A stretch of DNA of 64,000 nucleotides from Simiduia curdlanivorans (GCF_030409605.1 NZ_JAUFQG010000004.1:992001-1056000), one strand, 5' to 3'. Shown: positions 7,859 through 17,040, counted from the first letter of the stretch. The notes: generated by a model from the letters alone, not told the origin. Program-made: numbers and translations.

Positions 7859-8568
7859 AGTTTGCCGCCTAAGGCTAGGTATTCGGCCTCGTCAATGGCA
7901 TAGAACTGCACCAAATCGCCACTCTGCACGGGCATGGTGGGCGTGGCCGTTGGCTTGAACATGGGCGTGGGGCAGCGGCCAATGAGGTTCCAGCCGCCGG
8001 GTGACTCGGCCGGGTAAACCGCGGTTTGGCGGTCGGCAATGGCAACGGCGCCCTTGGGTACTTTGGTGCGCGGGGTGCTCAAGCGCGGCGCGGCGATGCG
8101 TTCATCCACCTCGCCAAGATAGGCAAAACCGGGGGCGAAACCGATGGCGTAAACCCGGTAAGTGCTGGCTGTGTGAATCTCGATGACCTCAGCAATACTC
8201 AACTTGGCGCGCTCGGCTAAGTTGGCTAAGTCTGGCCCAGAGGCCTCGCTGTAGTAAACCGGCAGGCGCACGATTTGATCGCTACTCTGGTGGCTTTCGG
8301 TGTTTTGGGTGGCACAGGCACGTAGGGTTTGCTTCACCGCCAGCGGATCTGTGGTTAAGGGGTTAAAGACCACCAGCAGCGATGAATAAGACGGCACTAG
8401 GTCTATCAGCCAAGCCGGTGCCGCGCGCTTGAGCTGCGCGGTAAGCGCCGCCACTTGGCTGGCGGCGGCTTCGCTGATGCTGTGGGCGAAGTAGACGATG
8501 ACCGCGTTGCTACCGGCAATGCAGATGTCTAAAGGTTGTGGCTGATCCGCAGCCGTGGGCTTGGTCAT
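7855..8568 (-). CDS. pxpB: 5-oxoprolinase subunit PxpB (KipI-like)
   Basis: Partner subunit of PxpC with a cyclophilin-like KipI fold. Characteristic segments are YAIGFAPGFAYLGEVDERIAAPR and PKGAVAIADRQTAVYPAESPGGWNLIGR. The start is placed at ATG 8568 (MTKPTAADQ), which lies 14 bp after pxpA with AGAGG upstream and gives 237 residues. A longer reading from 8652 would overlap pxpA by about 70 bp and add an arginine-rich stretch that looks like out-of-frame pxpA. It overlaps pxpC by four bases. Confidence 0.92.
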   Translation of the reverse strand: MTKPTAADQPQPLDICIAGSNAVIVYFAHSISEAAASQVAALTAQLKRAAPAWLIDLVPSYSSLLVVFNPLTTDPLAVKQTLRACATQNTESHQSSDQIVRLPVYYSEASGPDLANLAERAKLSIAEVIEIHTASTYRVYAIGFAPGFAYLGEVDERIAAPRLSTPRTKVPKGAVAIADRQTAVYPAESPGGWNLIGRCPTPMFKPTATPTMPVQSGDLVQFYAIDEAEYLALGGKL

Positions 8569-8582
8569 GTGATTGGCGGCCT

Positions 8583-9317
8583 CTAGTCTTGCAGCAGCGC
8601 GCGGATGTCGGCGATAGCCGCTACACCTTCGGAATTGTCGCCGTGTACGCACAGGGTGTCGACGACCAAGGTCAGGGTGTGCCCGCTCACCGTGGTGATG
8701 GTGCCGTGATTTTTGAGCTGTTGTACTTGGGCGAGCATTTTAGCTTTGCTGTGTACGGCGCCAGGTCTGGTGCGCGACAACAGTTTGCCATCGTCGGCGT
8801 AACAGCGGTCGGCAAAGGCCTCGAAATACAGTTCTATACCAAGGCGCTCGGCTTCGGCGCGGTGCTCGTCGGCCTGCGGTGTGGCCTGCAGCATTAAGCG
8901 CATCGGGCGATAGTAGCTTGCAACGGCTTCCATCATGGTTTCGCGCACCAGTGGGTTGGCCATCATGTCGTTGTATAACGCGCCGTGCGGCTTTACGTAT
9001 TCCACTTGCTGACCGGTGCTCTGCGCCATGCCATCGAGGGCGGATAACTGATACAGCACCAAGGTGCGCATTTCATCAACCGAACAATTCATCGAGCGAC
9101 GGCCGAAACCGACCAGATCTGGGTAGCTCGGGTGGGCGCCAATCATCACCCGATTATCGGCGGCGAGCTTCAAGGTTTTGCTCATGATCAGCGGGTCGCC
9201 GGCGTGAAAGCCGCAGGCGATATTGGCTTGGTCGATATGGGGCATAACCTGCTCGTCCATACCCATGGTCCAAGAGCCGAAGCTCTCGCCTAAATCGCAA
9301 TTAAGTAGCAGTGTCAT
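8583..9317 (-). CDS. pxpA: 5-oxoprolinase subunit PxpA (LamB/YcsF family)
   Basis: LamB/YcsF-family subunit of 5-oxoprolinase, 244 residues, the normal size. The N-terminal LLLNCDLGESFGSWTMGMDEQVMPHIDQANIACGFHAGDP is the diagnostic signature; YVKPHGALYNDM and a late TLVVDTLCVHGDN also match. These Asp/His-rich segments are thought to form the active site. It starts 26 bp downstream of the DUF1445 gene and leads into pxpB after 14 bp. Confidence 0.94.
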   Translation of the reverse strand: MTLLLNCDLGESFGSWTMGMDEQVMPHIDQANIACGFHAGDPLIMSKTLKLAADNRVMIGAHPSYPDLVGFGRRSMNCSVDEMRTLVLYQLSALDGMAQSTGQQVEYVKPHGALYNDMMANPLVRETMMEAVASYYRPMRLMLQATPQADEHRAEAERLGIELYFEAFADRCYADDGKLLSRTRPGAVHSKAKMLAQVQQLKNHGTITTVSGHTLTLVVDTLCVHGDNSEGVAAIADIRALLQD

Positions 9318-9343
9318 AGCGCTTCCAAGAATGTGGCTTGGCC

Positions 9344-10147
9344 TTAAAGAATGGCAAGCTTGGCGTTAGGAATGTCGGTTACCAGCATACAGCCGGGGCT
9401 GTGGGTAATACAAAAATCCGGTTTGGCCTGCATGATGGCGGCTTGAGGGGTGACGCCACAGGCGGTAAATACCGGTACCTCGCCGAGTTTAAAGGTGACG
9501 GCGTCGCCGTAGTCTGGTTGGTTGATGAGCCTGATACCAATGGCCGAGGGCTCGCCGAAATGCACCGGTGCGCCGTGCACCGAGGGGAAGCGCGAGCATA
9601 TTTGAATCATGCGAATGGCATCGGCCGGCACAAAGGGGCGCATGCTCACCACCATGTTGCCGTGGAAGCGGCCGGCTGGCGCGCAGGCGATGTTGGTGTT
9701 GTACATGGGCACGTTCTTATTTTCGCTGATGTTGCGAATTTCTAATCCGTCGGCCACCAGTGCCTCTTCGAAGGAAAAGGAGCAGCCAATGAGAAAGGTG
9801 ACTAGGTCATCGCGCCAGTGCTGGCTGATATCGGCCACTTCTTCAACCAGCTCACCCTTGCGCCAGATGCGGTAGCGGGGCAGGTCGGTGCGGATGTCGA
9901 TATCTTGCCCAGCGCTGTCCATCATCGGGTTGCCCGGGGTATCGCTAACGGCTACCAAGGGGCAGGGCTTAGGGTTTTTTTGGCAAAACTGCAGAAACTC
10001 CATGGCCCAGTCTTTTGGCAATATGGCCAAATTACACTGCACAAAGCCGGGCGCTTGGCCGGAGGTATTGGCGTTGAACTGGTTGCTGCGAATGGCGGCG
10101 CGCAGCGCTTGTGGGTCTTTGAATATTTGAGTCACGGGTTGTGTCAT
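9344..10147 (-). CDS. DUF1445 (UPF0317) D-glutamate-cyclase-family / putative hydro-lyase
   Basis: 267 residues of the DUF1445/UPF0317 family, often annotated putative hydro-lyase and equivalent to the N-terminal part of animal D-glutamate cyclase. Typical segments are PGFVQCNLAILPKDWAMEFLQFCQKNPKPCPL near residue 33, YRIWRKGELVEEVADI near 92, FLIGCSFSFEEALV and MVVSMRPF. It is the first gene of the minus-strand operon, 26 bp ahead of pxpA. With the DUF4392 gene at the other side of pxpABC, the operon carries both halves of the eukaryotic enzyme as separate proteins. The reaction is inferred from family and context. Confidence 0.85.
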   Translation of the reverse strand: MTQPVTQIFKDPQALRAAIRSNQFNANTSGQAPGFVQCNLAILPKDWAMEFLQFCQKNPKPCPLVAVSDTPGNPMMDSAGQDIDIRTDLPRYRIWRKGELVEEVADISQHWRDDLVTFLIGCSFSFEEALVADGLEIRNISENKNVPMYNTNIACAPAGRFHGNMVVSMRPFVPADAIRMIQICSRFPSVHGAPVHFGEPSAIGIRLINQPDYGDAVTFKLGEVPVFTACGVTPQAAIMQAKPDFCITHSPGCMLVTDIPNAKLAIL

Positions 10148-10414
10148 AAGCCTATTCGTTGGTTAGCTGAAACAATTGAAACAGACGCTAGCCCTATAGC
10201 GTAGAGCCAGTGGCGCCTTTCGTACATGACCAGATTGGGTATCTGACCCCTAGGTGTGTTCGAGACCAGCCCCACGGGGGCTAAAGCCTTATGCAGGCTA
10301 GTTGCCAATATGCCTGAAATAACGCCGACATTGAAAGCGCATTTGTGGCGGGCGGCTGGATAAGGTAATGGGGGAGTAGCAAGGCGCAGCAGCGCTGGCC
10401 TTGCTCGCAAGCGC
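10148..10414. other. 267-bp intergenic region upstream of the pxp operon
   Basis: No convincing coding sequence. The region between the sterol-desaturase-like gene stop (10415) and the DUF1445 start (10147), all on the minus strand, must hold the pxp operon promoter. A minus-strand open frame through it (10144-10539) extends into the desaturase gene in another frame and looks like a shadow. No clear operator was identified. Confidence 0.5.
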
Positions 10415-11542
10415 TTAAACGTCTTTGCGAAAGGGGTAAAAGAACTGGCCAAAAAAGGTGCGCGGCAAGCGCTTGGTGGTGCCGTATTCCGCTGGCCAGT
10501 GCTCAGTGGGCATGTGATAGGTGCCAAACAGTCGATCAAACAGCGGCGTGTGGGCGCTGTAGTTAGTGTCTATGGCTGGTTGCTCCGAGCTGTGATGCCA
10601 GTGGTGGTATTGCGGCGTCACCAATAGATACTTCAGCGGCCCAAACGGTATACCTAGGTTGCAATGAATGACGATGGCTTGCAGCGCAGCAAAGGTGACG
10701 TATAAATCCAGCGCGGCTTTATCGGGCCCGAGCAAATACAAGGGGATCATAGCCAGCGAGCGCTCGATAAAGGTTTGTACCACGTGGCTGCGCGACCCGG
10801 CCAGCCAGTCCATGGTTTCCACCGAATGGTGCACAGCATGAAAGGGCCACAGCCTCGGCACTTCGTGAAACAGGCGGTGCTCCCAATACAAGACAAAATC
10901 GGCACAGATAATTAACAGCACAAGTTGCGCCATCAGCGGCAGGCCTTGTACGGCGGCCTGCACTTCGGCATTGGCGGCAAAGTGGAAGTGGCTAACCACG
11001 TAATTGCCCACCAATATCACCGCCGAAATGAGCAGGTGATTAAAGCAAAAATAGAAAAAGTCCAAGCCCCACTCGTCGCGCAAGATGACTTGCTCTTTGT
11101 ACTTGGGAAAGAGTTTTTCCAAGCTGGTAAAAATAACAGTGGAGCCTAAAAACGCGAGAATAAGCCAATCGATACCCAGCGATAGCGGCTTAGGCTCAAC
11201 CGGCCCCACCGGAATCATATAGCCGCCGAGGGCGAAGCTGGCGCCCGTTAGCGCTATGCCCACGGCACCCATGCGCTTGCGTTTATTAATCAGGAAGGTC
11301 ACAGCGCCAAAAAACAGTGAAAAATACATGCCGTACTTGAGCACATCTTGCAGAGCTCTAGCATCGTAGGCGGCGCGCAACTCGGTGGTGGTGAGGTAAG
11401 AGGGAAACAGGTAGGCCAATACCGCCGCGAGGCTCAGGGCGCCTAAAAAGATCGAGGCATAACCGCTGATGCGACCATCGCCAATGGCAAAGGCTTTGTT
11501 TGGGTTGGGGGTGACCTCGCGGGTTTTGTACTGATATTCCAT
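10415..11542 (-). CDS. Sterol desaturase / fatty-acid hydroxylase family membrane protein
   Basis: 375 residues. Several hydrophobic segments occupy the N-terminal half. The C-terminal half contains the histidine clusters of the di-iron fatty-acid hydroxylase superfamily: HRLFHEVPRLWPFHAVHHS (HxxxH and HxxHH-like) and later YHHWHHS with NYSAHTPLFDRLFGTYH. Members hydroxylate or desaturate sterols, carotenoids or lipids at the inner membrane; the substrate here is unknown. It follows the 198-residue membrane-anchored protein gene by 35 bp on the same strand. Confidence 0.85.
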   Translation of the reverse strand: MEYQYKTREVTPNPNKAFAIGDGRISGYASIFLGALSLAAVLAYLFPSYLTTTELRAAYDARALQDVLKYGMYFSLFFGAVTFLINKRKRMGAVGIALTGASFALGGYMIPVGPVEPKPLSLGIDWLILAFLGSTVIFTSLEKLFPKYKEQVILRDEWGLDFFYFCFNHLLISAVILVGNYVVSHFHFAANAEVQAAVQGLPLMAQLVLLIICADFVLYWEHRLFHEVPRLWPFHAVHHSVETMDWLAGSRSHVVQTFIERSLAMIPLYLLGPDKAALDLYVTFAALQAIVIHCNLGIPFGPLKYLLVTPQYHHWHHSSEQPAIDTNYSAHTPLFDRLFGTYHMPTEHWPAEYGTTKRLPRTFFGQFFYPFRKDV

Positions 11543-11577
11543 ATCAACGGCTTCCTAGGTAGCGCGGCAAAAGAGCG

Positions 11578-12174
11578 CTATTTTAAACCCACAACTAATT
11601 TGTCGTCGACGATTCGATAGTAGGGCACGTACATGTCCGGCACCTCGCGGTTTTGCGCCCGGCCAAACAGGTTAAATACCAATTTGTCTTGCCAGAATTC
11701 ATCCAGACTTTGCGAGCACTTAAAGCCGCCTTGCACCACCTTGTCTTCGTTCATGAAGGCTTGGTTGATGTAGTGGAAGGAGGCGCAGGGCACGATGGCG
11801 TTGTACCATTTTTGGTAGCCGAACATTAAGTAGCCCTGGTTGCGATCGAACACAAATACCTTGTAGCTAAAGGTATCGCGGCCGGTGCGCTCGGGTGGGT
11901 CTACTACGTCTTTGCTCTTGTAAATGGACGAGTCCTCTTGGTCGGCGAGCAAGCTAGGGTTGGGCTGCACGATTAACACTTGCTGGCCGTGCCAGTCGGC
12001 GTAGTAGGGTTTGTCCACCTGAATATCGGCGAGTGGAATTTCTAATTCGTAGTGATCGGTGCCGCTAAAAATGGCGACGGCGATGGCGATGAGGGCAATC
12101 ACCAGCGCCAGGCTGAGCACAATGAGGGCTGGGCTTTTGTGGGATGTTTGCGCGGTCAACGTAATAAATTCCAA
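11578..12174 (-). CDS. Single-pass membrane-anchored protein of unknown function
   Basis: 198 residues. One N-terminal transmembrane segment (about 17-38) is followed by a periplasmic domain. The stretch EIPLADIQVDKPYYADWHGQQVLIVQP near residue 44 resembles the opening of Rieske-type subunits (target-wRGkpV), but the two Cys-x-His cluster-ligand motifs are absent: only isolated cysteines at CASFHY and FKCSQS are seen. It could be a Rieske-fold protein that lost its cluster, or unrelated. Probably in one operon with the desaturase-like gene. Confidence 0.55.
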   Translation of the reverse strand: MEFITLTAQTSHKSPALIVLSLALVIALIAIAVAIFSGTDHYELEIPLADIQVDKPYYADWHGQQVLIVQPNPSLLADQEDSSIYKSKDVVDPPERTGRDTFSYKVFVFDRNQGYLMFGYQKWYNAIVPCASFHYINQAFMNEDKVVQGGFKCSQSLDEFWQDKLVFNLFGRAQNREVPDMYVPYYRIVDDKLVVGLK

Positions 12175-12256
12175 GCGATTAGGGGTTAAGACGAACGAGG
12201 TTGGGATAATCCACCGTTAAAGGGTGCAATAGCCAGAAAATTCTCAGCCTTTGCGC

Positions 12257-12442
12257 TCAGCTCTCGTTCTCGTGTGCCAAGTAGAGTGAAAAGCCCTGTG
12301 CATGCACCTGCAGGCTGACATTGATCGGGCGACAGCAGACTTCACAATCTTCGATGTATTCCTGATCGCCCTCGCTAATGTCCACCAATAAAGTGATAGG
12401 CTCTGCGCAGTAGGGGCAATATTGATGCGACTCCGCCAGCAT
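12257..12442 (-). CDS. CPXCG-motif cysteine-rich small protein
   Basis: 61 residues. The CPYC pair (C9, C12) and a second pair in EDCEVCCRPI form a probable zinc ribbon, matching the small CPXCG-motif cysteine-rich family found widely in gammaproteobacteria. Function unknown. It is divergent from the LD-carboxypeptidase gene, whose start lies about 50 bp away. Confidence 0.8.
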   Translation of the reverse strand: MLAESHQYCPYCAEPITLLVDISEGDQEYIEDCEVCCRPINVSLQVHAQGFSLYLAHENES

Positions 12443-12491
12443 TGGCGCTCACTCCTTCACCTGTAACGTCGATGAAACCCGAGGATAACAC

Positions 12492-13532
12492 ATGCATAGG
12501 CGCGCTCTGTTCAAGCTAGCTTTAGCCGCCGGCGCTGTCGGTGCCAGCGGCTGGGCCGGAGCGAAGACAACACCAGCCCTGCTTAAACCCAAGGCCCTGC
12601 GCGCCGGTATGACGGTAGGTTTAGTGGCGCCCGCCAGCCCTGCGCCGGAGCGAGACGAGGTGCATTTCGGCTTAGATATTATTCGCTCGCTCGGTTTTAA
12701 CGCGCAAGCGGGCAAGCATGTGTTTGAGAAAAACCAATACTTGGCGGGCTCAGATGAACAGCGCGCCGCCGATATCAACAGCTTCTTTGCCGACCCCTCA
12801 GTAGATGCCATTTTCTGCCTGCGCGGTGGCTACGGCTCGGCTCGATTGTTGCCGTTACTCGACTACCGGCGCATCGCGCAGAACCCGAAGGTGTTACTTG
12901 GCTATTCCGATATTACCGCGCTGTTAAATGGGCTTCAGCGCCAGACTGGGCTAGTGACCTTTCACGGCCCCGTGGCGGCACACGGGCTGACCGATTACAG
13001 CGTCGCGGAATTTCAAAAAGTGCTGCAACCGGCCCGTTTCACCGAGCCCTTGGTTATCGGTGCGGCGCCGGAATTTGAACCGCGCCCTGGTCGTTTAGAT
13101 AAAGCCAATAGGCTGACGGTGATTCGGGGCGGCAAAGCGTCTGGGCGTTTGGTGGGCGGTAACTTAACCGTGCTGACCAGCTTGCTGGGCACACCCTTCG
13201 AACCAGAGGTGAAGGGCGCGATATTATTTTTAGAAGACATAGGCGAGGAGCCCTATCGCCTAGACAGGATGCTGACCCAGTGGTGGTTGGCCGGTAAGCT
13301 GCAGCAGCTTAATGGCATTGTGTTCGGCAAGTTCACCGAGGCGAAGGCCAGCGGCAACAGCTTTAGCATCGAGGACGTGTTGCGCTCGCGCTGTGAAGCT
13401 TTGGCAATTCCGGTGCTGCGTGGCACCATGATCGGCCATGTGGCGGACCAAACCACCGTGCCGTTAGGCGTTTTGGCAGAGTTGGATGCCGATGCCGGGC
13501 GTTTAACTTTACTAGAATCGGCAGTTAGTTAG
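12492..13532 (+). CDS. LD-carboxypeptidase (peptidase family S66), exported
   Basis: Cleaves the terminal D-alanine from murein tetrapeptides in cell-wall recycling. The 346 residues start with a signal-like N-terminus (MHRRALFKLALAAGAVGASGWAGA), suggesting export; E. coli LdcA is cytoplasmic, so this differs. S66 features: the nucleophile serine in LLGYSDITAL (S139), GGYGSARLL upstream, the glutamate in LFLEDIGEEPYRLDRML, and the histidine in MIGHVADQTTVPLG. The substrate fits the D-amino-acid operon nearby, but the two are not co-transcribed. Confidence 0.9.
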   Translation: MHRRALFKLALAAGAVGASGWAGAKTTPALLKPKALRAGMTVGLVAPASPAPERDEVHFGLDIIRSLGFNAQAGKHVFEKNQYLAGSDEQRAADINSFFADPSVDAIFCLRGGYGSARLLPLLDYRRIAQNPKVLLGYSDITALLNGLQRQTGLVTFHGPVAAHGLTDYSVAEFQKVLQPARFTEPLVIGAAPEFEPRPGRLDKANRLTVIRGGKASGRLVGGNLTVLTSLLGTPFEPEVKGAILFLEDIGEEPYRLDRMLTQWWLAGKLQQLNGIVFGKFTEAKASGNSFSIEDVLRSRCEALAIPVLRGTMIGHVADQTTVPLGVLAELDADAGRLTLLESAVS

Positions 13533-13616
13533 CGCTAACTCCCTGAGCTGGCAGGCCAACCCTTGGCCCATCAGCCAGTGTTCACTCCACAATAATAAAT
13601 GCATGCAGGAAATTTT

Positions 13617-15014
13617 ATGACCGACCCAAGCTGGCTTTCGCTCTTGCCGCCGTTCCTCGCCATCGGTTTAGCGCTGGCGACACGACAGGTGTACTTGGCC
13701 CTATTCGCCGGTATTTGGCTGGGTTATTTCTTACTCAATGATGTCAACTTACTGGCTGCCTTGGCGCAAGCTATCGAGGCCTCCATTGCGGTGCTGGCCA
13801 GCCCCGGCGATGCCCGGGTGGTGGTGTTTACCCTGGTGGTGGGCGCTTTTATCCTCACCCTTGAGCGCAGTGGTGCGGTGACCGGTTTAGTTGCTTGGCT
13901 CGAGCGCGCGCGCTGGGTGAATAATGGCAAGCGCGCCCAGTGGCTGAGCTGGTGTATCGGTGTGGTCATCTTTATTGAATCTAATATCACCGTCTTGGTA
14001 GCCGGCACCGTGGCGCGACCCTTGTTCGATCGCTACAAAATTGCCCGGGAAAAGCTCGCCTACATCATCGATTCAACCTCCGCACCTATTTGTATTTTGA
14101 TCCCGCTAAATGCCTGGGGCGCGTTTAATTTGGGCTTGCTTGAAGGCCTGGGGGTGGAAGATCCGCTGCAAGTGCTGCTAGCCAGCATCCCGTTGAATTT
14201 GTATGCCATTAGCGCCGTGGCGTTGGCCGCCTTTACCATTGCCCGCAACTACAACCCAGGGCCCATGGCCGAGGCCCAAGCGCGGGTCGAACGCGGTGAG
14301 TTAGTGGGCTTAGACGTGGTGGCCGCACCAGATCCAGCCGCCGCGCAAGCCCAGCCGCGAGCCGCCAATATGTTGGTGCCGGTGCTGACCCTAGTGTTGG
14401 CCATGCCCATAGGCTTATGGCTTACCGGCAATGGCAACCTGCTCGCCGGCTCAGGTTCCACCGCGGTGCTTTGGGCCAGCCTGTTGGCATTAATGGTCAT
14501 TTCGGTGATGGCCTTGGTGCAGCGCCAGACCAATCTGGAAAAACTGTCGCACACTTGGCTCGAAGGTGCGGGGCGGATGTTGCCTATTGCTGTCGTGCTG
14601 GTGCTGGCACTGGCCTTGGGCACGGTAGCCAAGGCACTGGGAACGGGCGTTTATGTTGCCGGCTTGGTGGGCGATACGATTCCCGTGGCGCTGTTGCCCG
14701 CAGTGATCTTCTTGATTGCTGGGGTTATCGCCTTTTCTGTGGGTTCTAGTTGGGGCACCTTTTCGATCATGATGCCCATTGCCATACCCGTCGCCGTGGC
14801 GCTTGGGGCCGAGCCGGCGCTGTTTGTGGCGGCGGTGCTCTCGGGCGGTATTTTCGGCGATCACGCCTCACCCATTTCCGATACCACCATTGTTTCCAGC
14901 CTCGCCGCAGGCACCGAACATATCGACCACGTAAAAACCCAACTACCCTATGCGGGGCAGGCGGGGCTAATCAGTACTGTGGGTTTTGTGCTGCTGGGCG
15001 TCCTGATGCTGTGA
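13617..15014 (+). CDS. NhaC-family Na+/H+ antiporter-like transporter
   Basis: Polytopic inner-membrane transporter of about 465 residues, with around a dozen hydrophobic segments and the conserved NhaC-type stretches FIESNITVLVAGTVARP, STSAPICILIPLNAWG and GSSWGTFSIMMPIAIPVA, then GGIFGDHASPISDTTIVSS. The start is set at ATG 13617 because AGGA lies six bases upstream; a start at 13599 would add six residues without a good ribosome site. The decarboxylase gene starts 30 bp after its stop, so the pair likely forms an operon. Ion or substrate specificity cannot be read from sequence. Confidence 0.88.
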   Translation: MTDPSWLSLLPPFLAIGLALATRQVYLALFAGIWLGYFLLNDVNLLAALAQAIEASIAVLASPGDARVVVFTLVVGAFILTLERSGAVTGLVAWLERARWVNNGKRAQWLSWCIGVVIFIESNITVLVAGTVARPLFDRYKIAREKLAYIIDSTSAPICILIPLNAWGAFNLGLLEGLGVEDPLQVLLASIPLNLYAISAVALAAFTIARNYNPGPMAEAQARVERGELVGLDVVAAPDPAAAQAQPRAANMLVPVLTLVLAMPIGLWLTGNGNLLAGSGSTAVLWASLLALMVISVMALVQRQTNLEKLSHTWLEGAGRMLPIAVVLVLALALGTVAKALGTGVYVAGLVGDTIPVALLPAVIFLIAGVIAFSVGSSWGTFSIMMPIAIPVAVALGAEPALFVAAVLSGGIFGDHASPISDTTIVSSLAAGTEHIDHVKTQLPYAGQAGLISTVGFVLLGVLML

Positions 15015-15044
15015 TTTTACGGTTGTAACCAAGAGGAAAGAGAT

Positions 15045-16976
15045 ATGGCGATTTGCCGCGTGGTACTGGTAACGGAAGAAACGAGCTTTGGTAACCGTTG
15101 GGTGAGCGAGCTCAAACAAGTGGCCGAGGCCGATACCAGTTCGCCCATTCGCCTGCGCTTCTCGCACTGCAAAGCCGAGCAGTTAAAGGAACAATTGTAT
15201 AAAGGAGCAACGCAAATCATCGCCTTGGACGAAGGCAGCTTGGGCGAGGCGCACCTAGACGAATGTTACGACCTGGTGCGCGCCACCCGCGCTGAAATTG
15301 ACTGCATTCTCATCACCACCAGTAAAATGCCCGATGAAGACGCCGATTTTGAAGGCGTGATCTCCCGTGCCGAATCTAACTACGGCGTGGTCTATCGCAC
15401 CCTGCGGCGGGAACTGTTTGAGCGCACGGCAACGCCCTTTGCCGATGCGCTAAAAGAATATGTGTACGCGGCCAAAGACTCTTGGCACACCCCCGGCCAC
15501 TCCAGCGGCGATAGCCTCAGCTCCAGCCCCTGGGTGGTGGATTTCTACCGCTTCATGGGCGAGCACATGTTCAACACCGACCTGTCGGTGAGCGTGAAAA
15601 ATCTCGACTCCCTTATGGAGCCCGTGAGCGTGATACGCCAAGCGCAAAATTTAGCGGCGAAAACCTTTGGTGCGCGCCACACTTATTACGTCACCAATGG
15701 CACGTCCACCTCAAATAAAGTGGTGCTGCAATACTTAATGCGCCATGGCGATAAAGTCATCGTCGACCGAAACTGCCATAAGTCTGTACACCACGCCATG
15801 ATCATGAGTGGCTCGGTGCCGGTGTATTTGGAATCTTCCGTTAATCAAACCTATGGCGTTTACGGCCCCGTCTCGAAAGCAAAAATTTTCGCCGCCATCG
15901 ACGCCAACCCGGAATCGCGGTTGTTGATTTTAACCTCATGCACTTACGATGGTTTACGCTACGATCTAAAACCGATTATTGATTACGCGCACGAGCACGA
16001 TATTCAAGTGCTGATTGATGAAGCTTGGTACGCGCACGGCAATTTCCACCCGGAACTGCGGCCCACGGCGTTAGAGTGTGGCGCCGATTTTGTCACCCAT
16101 TCAACCCACAAAATGCTGTCGGCATTTTCGCAGGCCAGCATGATTCACATCGGCAATCAGGTAAAAGATTTCGATGCGCCGCGGTTTCGCGAAGACTTAA
16201 ACATGCACACCTCAACCAGCCCGCAGTACGGCATGATTGCAAGTCTAGATGTGGCGCGCAAACAAATGAGTATCGAAGGCTTCGAAGTGCTGTCGCGCAC
16301 GCTAAATTTCGCGCAGGAAATTCGCGACTATGTGGAGCAGCACACGCCGTTTAAATCTTTAGGCGCGCAAGACCTGTGCGATAAAGAAGTAAAAGATGAC
16401 AACATCAAACTCGACACCACCAAGGTGACCATCGACGTTGGCTGTGCCGGTTTATCGGCGCCGAAAGTGCAAACCGAATTATTTAACGACTTCGGTATTC
16501 AGGTGGAGAAAAATACCCATAACACCATTACGTTGCTCGTCACCATTGGCACTACCGAAAGTAAAGTGCTGCGCCTGAAGCAGGCGCTGCACAAGCTATC
16601 GCAATCCGCACCGGGAAAGCCAATACAATACAAACACCAATCCATTCCCGCACTTAGCGCCATCCGCGTACTACCGCGCACCGCCTATTTTGGCGACGGC
16701 GAAAAATTATTGCTCAGCGCCGATGCCGGCAAGTCCGCCTTAGTGGGCCGTGTAGTGTGCGATGAAATCGTGCCCTATCCACCGGGTATCCCCTTGGTAG
16801 TGCCGGGACAAGAACTGAGCGCTGAAATCCTAGCCGCCATTGCGAACTATGTGTTCGAGCGTAAAGATTTAGAAATGCACGGCATTCAAACCTTAAACGG
16901 CCAGCCCCACATTCGCGTGATGAAAAAAGAGGCGGAGGAAAAGGGTAAGGCAGAGTTGGCTCAGCTACGGGCGTAA
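15045..16976 (+). CDS. Orn/Lys/Arg decarboxylase (PLP fold type I)
   Basis: PLP enzyme of the inducible basic amino-acid decarboxylase family. 643 residues, shorter than E. coli AdiA/LdcC (over 700). PLP features: the lysine in THSTHKMLSAFSQAS (K356), preceded by VLIDEAWYAHG with the cofactor-binding aspartate; AAKDSWHTPGHSSGD and RHTYYVTNGTSTSNK also match. A C-terminal Orn_DC-like domain (VVCDEIVPYPPGIPLVVPGQE) completes it. Substrate (arginine, lysine or ornithine) is not resolved. RBS AGAGGAAAGAG lies upstream. With the antiporter, a role in pH or polyamine balance is plausible. Confidence 0.9.
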   Translation: MAICRVVLVTEETSFGNRWVSELKQVAEADTSSPIRLRFSHCKAEQLKEQLYKGATQIIALDEGSLGEAHLDECYDLVRATRAEIDCILITTSKMPDEDADFEGVISRAESNYGVVYRTLRRELFERTATPFADALKEYVYAAKDSWHTPGHSSGDSLSSSPWVVDFYRFMGEHMFNTDLSVSVKNLDSLMEPVSVIRQAQNLAAKTFGARHTYYVTNGTSTSNKVVLQYLMRHGDKVIVDRNCHKSVHHAMIMSGSVPVYLESSVNQTYGVYGPVSKAKIFAAIDANPESRLLILTSCTYDGLRYDLKPIIDYAHEHDIQVLIDEAWYAHGNFHPELRPTALECGADFVTHSTHKMLSAFSQASMIHIGNQVKDFDAPRFREDLNMHTSTSPQYGMIASLDVARKQMSIEGFEVLSRTLNFAQEIRDYVEQHTPFKSLGAQDLCDKEVKDDNIKLDTTKVTIDVGCAGLSAPKVQTELFNDFGIQVEKNTHNTITLLVTIGTTESKVLRLKQALHKLSQSAPGKPIQYKHQSIPALSAIRVLPRTAYFGDGEKLLLSADAGKSALVGRVVCDEIVPYPPGIPLVVPGQELSAEILAAIANYVFERKDLEMHGIQTLNGQPHIRVMKKEAEEKGKAELAQLRA

Positions 16977-17014
16977 ATAACGCTTGAGGTCATTTGTTAA
17001 ATCGCGGTTATATA

Positions 17015-17040
17015 CGCCTACATAGTTGTAGGCGTTTTTG
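17015..17040 (+). terminator. Rho-independent terminator after the decarboxylase gene
   Basis: Perfect 8-bp stem CGCCTACA/TGTAGGCG with a TAGT loop, followed by a TTTTT run. It lies 38 bp downstream of the decarboxylase stop and isolates that operon from the cassette array. Confidence 0.92.

Noticed and set aside
8569..8652. Longer PxpB start
   Set aside because: The extension overlaps pxpA by about 70 bp, is arginine-rich and lacks a ribosome site; ATG 8568 has AGAGG upstream.
11578..12174. Functional Rieske iron-sulphur protein
   Set aside because: No CxH...CxxH ligand pair is present; only a loose similarity in the first strands remains.
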